DNA of 64,000 nucleotides. Origin: Taeniopygia guttata (Eukaryota > Chordata > Aves > Passeriformes > Estrildidae). The notes under the pieces are model-generated. The model searched no databases, was not told the DNA's origin, and worked only from the letters and a program-made list of their open reading frames with translations. A program made the position numbers and the translations under genes. Where the stretch lies: contig NC_133044.1 in NCBI RefSeq assembly GCF_048771995.1, positions 1,756,001 to 1,820,000 on the forward strand, read 5' to 3'. Numbering within the stretch: position 1 is the first letter of the stretch; each line of letters starts with the position of its first letter. Positions 21,275 to 64,000 of this stretch are shown one piece after another.

Positions 21275-24273
21275 TTCCCTTTGTTGTTCTCCAGCTCCCA
21301 ACCAACACCCAGCTCCAGCTTTCCTGCAGCTTCTCCTCAGGAGGCCCAGGTTAATTTATGAGACACATAAATATTTTCCCCAGCAAAATGCTGTGTTAGG
21401 TGAAGGCACAATTTCATTGCATGCTAAACATACAGGAGATTTCACCTAAAACTCTGCTTTCTATATCACATTTCAGCAAACTTTAAACCAGATTACCCAG
21501 ACATGCAGCAATTCCTGGACAAACTTCTGTGGGGTGTAAAGACTGAGCCAAACCTGTTGCCTCAAACCCTTGCATTGACTGCAAACACAGCAATATAATC
21601 CACCAACTGTCCCATTTATTTGTTGGTTTAGTTCCTTTCTTCAACCTCAGTTTGACCAAAACCTCTCAAATTCATGGTGTACAATTTACAAGGTATTTGA
21701 GGGAATAAGAAGGTGGAGAAGAGTCAGAAAGAACTCAGGATTCAATAGTTCCATGCAAAATAAGACCTTGGTAAGGGCCCCGGAGCTCCCTGTGCTTCCC
21801 CTGTTCAGGACCAGGGAAAATCAGAGGATTTTAACCTCACAGAGAGCTGAGAAACAACACAGAGAATGCTCACAGCCTTTAGAAACAGTATTTCCAAAAT
21901 CCAAAAGAAGTCATCACACACCACAGCTCTCTCAGCCACTTCATTTGGACTTTGCACCCAATAAAAACCTAGTGCTGAAAAAAATTTCAGCAGCACCGAG
22001 ATAAAAAATATCAGAGTACAGCGAGTGCTGCATTGCCAGCTCTCACAAACACTCTGACAAAGGCTCTGCAGCATCTGCTGCTGTTTATTTTTTTTGCAGG
22101 GGAGGGAAGTGCGTGAACTCTGACCACCCAAAGCAGCTTGTGACCCACCTGGGGACATCTCTGCGCTGTCACCACGAGTTCTAAATGCGCTGATAAAAGC
22201 TGGGTGAGGTTCAGTCATCAGGTGTGTCTGAAATGGCCCTAAATAGAAATAAAACCTTTATTTTGCCACAAGTTTTCCTCATTGGTTCTCTATGCTCACA
22301 ACTCCCAGCGAAATTTCATTTCTATCAAATCCAGAATCATCCTTAATCTATTTTCTCCTTTGTGACTCATTTTGCTGAAGGGACCTTATCAAACATTGCT
22401 TTTCATTTTCACAAACAGGAAATCTTTTACACACGATCGAGGAAGCCAGAGGCTTGTCCCAAACAAAAGGCACAATCTCCCCAGCTCCTGACAGGTTTTT
22501 ATTTTCCTGAAACGATAAATCAGCAAGCATGGATGACTGCATTTTACTCACTTCTTGCTTCAATTTACTGGACCTGAGGGAAAAAGGGTAACAAAAGGTA
22601 TAATTAATATAATTAATATCTACGTGGATGCTCTGGGCCCTGGGCCAGCGGCTGTGCCTGGAGCCCAGCACGTTCTCAGGACATGATCACAGATAAATCT
22701 GGGATATTTTGCTATTTAGATATAGAGAAAAGCAGGGATAGAGCCTCCTGTGCCAGCCCAGAGGAGGGCAGGGAGCAGGGCTGGAACAGCAGCTCCAGAA
22801 AGGATTCAATTTTTGGATCAGGATGGCAAATGCCTTTGGATTTGGGATGTGGGGAAGGGACAGTGGTCCCTCCAGGGTTGGTGCATCCATCCCTCCCCTC
22901 TCTCTGGGGGCAGTAAGAGGGTTTGGCACAAGAGGTGCTGTCCTTGCTGTCCCCTTCCCCTCCCTCCCAGGAGAAGCACCAAAGCTACCCCAGGTTTGCA
23001 GCAGTCTGGCTGACCCACCCCAAAAGCACCCCACACACACCAAGGGAGCAGGGAAAACCCCAGCACAGCCCATTTCCCACTGCTCCCACCCCACAAAAGT
23101 GCAGTGAAACAATGGGGTTTCTGCTCATTTCTGAGCCCTCCTGCGAGACCCACACACTTCTGACCTGGGAAGTCAAAGGGATCCAGCAGGCTGGGCAGGG
23201 ATGTGACACCTTCATCTCTTTCATGTCCCCTGTTGAATGAATCAATAAAAGCTTTACCACTGACAGCAGCATGTATGAACATTCTTGGTAATTAGTTTTT
23301 CATCCTTTTAAATTCCCCTTTCAATACCTTAAAGTGACAGAAGGAAATTCATGAAGGAAGTACTGTAGCACATATTCTTTATACTGAAATTACATTTTCA
23401 ACCTTGAAAATGCCCAAGTGACCCCAGTGAGGCCGTGGGGTGACCACACCTGGTAAGAATGACCAGTGCTCTGAGAGCTGATCACCAGGAAAGTGTCACC
23501 ACTCAGGGCTGCACCAACACTCCCATCCCAGCCAGAGATGGCTCCACTTCCAGAGACACCCTGGGGATGCTGGTGTGGGCTAATCCTTGGATAAACACCC
23601 ACTGAGCATCTTCAAGGGCTGTAAAAAAAGAACAATGGTTCATTTCCAGCTAAAGAACCCAGGTGATGCGTGCTCCTGACATCAGCCCTGTGCAGACTTT
23701 GGTCTGGTTGCCAACTCAACCAGATCCACTTCCCGCTTGGAGAAAAGCAGGGAGAGAGTGAATCAGGGCTCTCCCATCCCTGCCTGCCCAGGGGAAGTGT
23801 CCAGCACTGGCTGCAGCCACAGCTACGTGGGCAAACAGCCCTGGCTGCAGCAGGGCTGCACATCAGGTACCTGCAGATCCTGTCCACAGACACCAGAGCA
23901 AAGCCTTCCTGTACCTGAGGGATCACTTTGCTGCTGACGTGGATTGTTCTCAAGTAATAAATGTTATTATCATCAACAAAATAGCCAACTTACCTTTTGT
24001 AAACAATGAAGAAGCTGCAAAGAATTGCTTGATGCACACCCGTGCTTCAGCTTTTGGATTGACAAAGGCATTTAAGCTTCATAGAAGCAGCACAGATACT
24101 TCAAAGCAGGAAAACAGTTATTAAAAATTATCTGACAAGAAGTGACACTTCATCTGCATCCACAGTATTTAATTTGTTTGAATAATATAGTTACAGATAA
24201 ACAGGTTCACTCCATATACAATTACCAATACCTTTGTTTTAATACAGCTCATATTCCAGTACATCAACACTAT

Positions 24274-24279
24274 TTTATT
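24274..24279 (-). terminator. USP32: Candidate USP32 poly(A) signal AATAAA
   Basis: TTTATT on the + strand reads AATAAA on the - strand. GT-rich sequence follows in the transcript direction. ATTAAA-type alternatives occur near 24168, 24236, 25197 and 26083 (- strand). Confidence 0.4.
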
Positions 24280-25227
24280 TACAAGGCATTTATGTACATT
24301 AACATCTTTCTAAAGTCAGTGCATTGTCAATAAGTTTTATACAATAATTTACAAAGTGAATGTAGTTAATAGTTAACTTAATAAATTTACTACTAATTCT
24401 TGAATTAATTTAATTTAAAAAATTAATTACAACCAATGTAACAAACACAGAAGATCAAATAACATTAGTAGATTGTGCTACCTGCTTAAATAAAACATTT
24501 TAAAGTAAATCAGTTGAAAATCTTTCACTTTTCATGGAGTTTGCGGAGGGAGGAGTAGACAAGTGGGTGTTGAAAAAGCTTCTAACCTAGAAATTCACTA
24601 GTCATGTTTGCTTTTCTTTAGGCTCAATGTTCAGACCACTTTAAAGATAAAAGACCATAGAGGATAAGGAGCAACACCTGACAGGTAAGACAAGACTCAT
24701 TTTGGAACAGATCTGCTGTCCCCAAAGAGGCACAACCTCCAAAGGCTGGGAGGGCTCTGCCTGAGCAGACAGCCAGACCAGCTGATATCATTTCTCCAAT
24801 GGATAAACCCCAGATCCTCCTGGAAATGATAAACTGCTGAGGGTTTGGCATTCTTGTCAAACACCCCAAAATGAATCCAAACATTAATCGCAGAGAACCA
24901 CGTGAGTAACAGTTTTGTTAGTGAAGGTACAAAAATCTAGAGAACTGGGAACATGATGTACAACAAAATTAATAAGCTGTTTACGCTCAGCTGAAGAACA
25001 AAAGGCCAAAAGAGTGAAAAATTGTATCTTCATTCAGATATGCAAACAATTTAACACTGAAACTGTTTAAAGAAATGCCAGCTCAAAAAAAACAACCCTC
25101 TTTTTTCCCATTCTCTGCTAAGACTCAGTCACACTTCCCCTCATGCAAGAAGCCCCTTGAATTACAGAGCATGTTGCAAGGGCTTGGAAAGTCTGGTTTA
25201 ATTGCAAGTATTTGCATAACCTGGTGT

Positions 25228-25254
25228 AACAAACAAACAAACAAACAAACAAAC
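25228..25254. repeat. CAAA microsatellite
   Basis: About six AAAC units lie in tandem within the probable USP32 3' UTR, so the transcript would carry a GTTT repeat. Confidence 0.95.
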
Positions 25255-26360
25255 GAAAAGATAATTTGAAAAGGCAACCAAATTTTGAGAACAAGAAACT
25301 GAGTTAGGAAACCAATTAAAAAAAAACCTCCATCCATGAATGCTACGACAGCTACCGGACAGCCACAGCTTCTTCCTTTGAAATACACAGTGGATATTCA
25401 CAGCCATTCACTCCAGAGCCCTTACAACAACAGCAACAAAACCAAACAAACGGTGGCTTTCAATTGAATCAGATGCATTTTCAAAAGTGCAAATTTCAAA
25501 AGCAACACCAGTCATGAAACATAAGCTCAAGCATCTCTCCTTCCAAAAGCTGGGAACGTTTTGTGCAATGTGCACATTTTAAGACACCGTGAGTGTAATC
25601 ACAACTACTCTCTCCAACCTGAAGTTTCTTCTTGAGGCAGCTCAAAAAAGTTTGAGCCAGCACTCTTCAGGCAGAAAAGCCATTCCTGAAACATGTTGAT
25701 CTGCACAGCCAACACGTGGAAAAAACACAAGTATAATAAACCATTCAAGTGTAGAAATTAATCTCTTCTCAAATGATGATTTGGTTGTGCTCCCAACATA
25801 CAGAAAGAAAGCAACTGACACACATTAGTGGTGGCAAAACTGGAAACTTCTCTTCCCCATGACAATAATTTGTTTCCATTTGTGCACTTATCCTTCTCTT
25901 GCCTTCCCTGTTTTGCCAATAAAATGCAATAAAACTGCAGGAAAAAGGAGGTAGCAATATCATGTTGTCCAAAGACAACACTATAAATTGTTTTTCCCCG
26001 TTACCTTAAACCTAACGAGAGCCTCGGGGGGTGTTAGAACAGTTGGTAAACTCTACACTACTCTGTTTAGCTCTTATTTGGATGTTTAATTTAGCTCTTA
26101 TTTGGTCCTAGTTGGCTTTTCTCAAACCATTGGATTTAAAGGCCAGTGGCAGTCTCAGATGTCCAACATCAGAAACGTTTCGAGCATGTAGTGAGAAAAC
26201 AGAACAAAACAATACTACTGGATATTAACTGCTTAACCAGGGGCTCTTTTTGTGCTTTCAGCTCACAGGGGACAATGACAACCACAAGCTGCTCCCTGTC
26301 TCAGCCACAGCCTCCCCAGGGGCAGTGCCAGGGTTTCTCCCTCAGCCTGTGGAGCTGGGC

Positions 26361-62977
<36,617 letters not shown>

Positions 62978-64000
62978 CTAGAAGAATAAAATAGAGAAGC
63001 TAACCAGAACCAGGGCAAACAGAGATGTCAGAAGTAAAACCAGCAGCTTATAACTGAGGTTCCATCTTACATGGTTTTTAGGCTCATCACCCCACATTCA
63101 GCTAAAGACAGTCCACTAATTAACTGTGTTACCCTTTTGTAGCTCTTCTGGTACCAAACAGCCTTTATTTAGTGAAACACAGGCAAAAGTCATGAACAGC
63201 AATATAAAAACTCCTCCAGCGAAGACACTTCTCACTTGCTCCTGGTGGTGTTTCCCCAAATTTCTTTATCAGGGCTGCAATCTCCTCCTGGCTGGGCTCT
63301 GATAATCTCAAAGGCATCAGGGGATGCAGCAGGAATCCCCAGGAGCAGGCTGGCAGCAGAGAGGGGAGCCCCAGAGCCCCGTGAGTCACTGCACCACCAC
63401 GGGGTGGTTTCCACTACAAGTCAAAATTAAGCCAGGAACTGGGAGTGCCCAAATAAAACCAGTCCTGAGCCTGGCAAGGTTAGACCTGGCCAAGCCACAC
63501 AGGGCTGTGGTGGCAGGAGGGTGAAAAGGGAACATCTGACACAGAGTGGCTACACCAGATTTACTGCTCCTCCTCAGCAGCGCTGTGCCACCTGCAGAAA
63601 TCCTCTCCTTGTCTGTCTCTCCATCCATCCATCCATCCGGACTACTAAAATCTGTCTGCAGGCATGGTGATGTCAATCCATGCACAGCAGGATCTCATTC
63701 TCCACAAAACACCCTGACCCTCGCTTCCATCCCACCCTGAGACACATTTCATTTCCACATCAGCCTCTTCTGTTCCTAAACTTTAATCCATTTACAAATG
63801 CTTGAAGGGCTGAATTCTGAAAAGTGAATTTGTGCTTTATTTGGCCACAATTGTAGAGGCTTCAAGGCAGAGATTTGAATTCCACACTTTTTATGTCTAA
63901 TCCTTCTGTCTTCACCAAATGCCTTCAAGGCTACACCATCCATGTGAGCAATTTACCTTCACATTACACTGCAATCATTACTTTTTAAAAATATGCAGCT
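62978..64000 (-). other. USP32: USP32 intron upstream of window exon 1
   Basis: About 1 kb runs to the window edge with no match to the missing USP32 N-terminal exons. It includes a short CATC repeat near 63626. Confidence 0.6.

Larger units (their letters stand above)
13031..24240. other. Intergenic spacer between CA4 and USP32
   Basis: About 11 kb without a coding exon I can support. ORFs here are short, lack family motifs and several overlap repeats. It contains AT-rich stretches, poly(A)/poly(T) runs, a CAG repeat and at least one CR1 fragment. A non-coding transcript cannot be excluded. Confidence 0.65.
24245..26360 (-). other. USP32: Probable USP32 3' UTR
   Basis: The roughly 2.1-kb AT-rich stretch follows the USP32 stop on the - strand with no other gene signal. 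Its left end is set by the only canonical - strand AATAAA I found between the stop and 24.2 kb. The boundary is inferred and needs transcript data. Confidence 0.5.

Noticed and set aside
20889..21449. 186-codon + strand open frame in the spacer.
   Set aside because: Its first half is antisense CR1 sequence and the rest is Pro/Ser/Gln-rich with no family match.
63238..63303. Exon-like - strand segment (QEEIAALIKKFGETPPG) with AG and GTGAGA at its ends, as a possible missing USP32 N-terminal exon.
   Set aside because: It does not resemble the known USP32 N-terminus, and its donor phase does not fit the phase-0 start of the next exon.

Overview
The window is vertebrate nuclear DNA, almost certainly from a bird. 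The evidence is two intron-rich animal genes, several fragments matching the 3' end of the avian/reptilian CR1 LINE, and small introns: 32 coding exons of USP32 fit in about 37 kb. The pairing of CA4 on the + strand with USP32 on the - strand, tail to tail, is the order known from human 17q23. In birds this block is expected on a chromosome-19-type microchromosome. The species cannot be named from the sequence alone.

Layout. Positions 1-8254 are non-coding and AT-rich, with simple repeats, a pair of diverged dispersed repeats and a possible old LINE remnant; CA4 exon 1 and its promoter should lie here or further left, but I could not identify them. Positions 8255-12747 (+) hold seven coding exons of a carbonic anhydrase IV gene, from the N-terminal cysteine region to the stop codon, with all junction phases fitting. 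One intron has a GC-AG splice pair. Positions 12748 to about 24250 hold the short CA4 3' UTR and about 11 kb of intergenic DNA with no gene I can support. From about 24250 to the right edge (-) lies USP32. Its likely 3' UTR is about 24250-26360. Its 32 coding exons run from 62977 down to 26361 and encode 1536 residues. The N-terminal start (about 62 residues, probably two exons) lies beyond position 64000.

Function. CA4 is a GPI-anchored extracellular carbonic anhydrase; the three zinc histidines and the proton-shuttle histidine are present. USP32 is a large ubiquitin-specific protease with N-terminal EF-hands, a DUSP domain, a ubiquitin-like domain, a split USP catalytic core and a C-terminal CaaX-type prenylation motif. 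The two genes are neighbours but act in unrelated processes. I see no prokaryotic features, CRISPR, viral genes, rRNA or tRNA. The window looks like an ordinary conserved locus. The points most worth checking are the GC-AG intron, the extra cysteine in CA4, a duplicated segment carrying variant poly(A) hexamers, lineage-specific tandem repeats, and a divergent insert in the USP domain.
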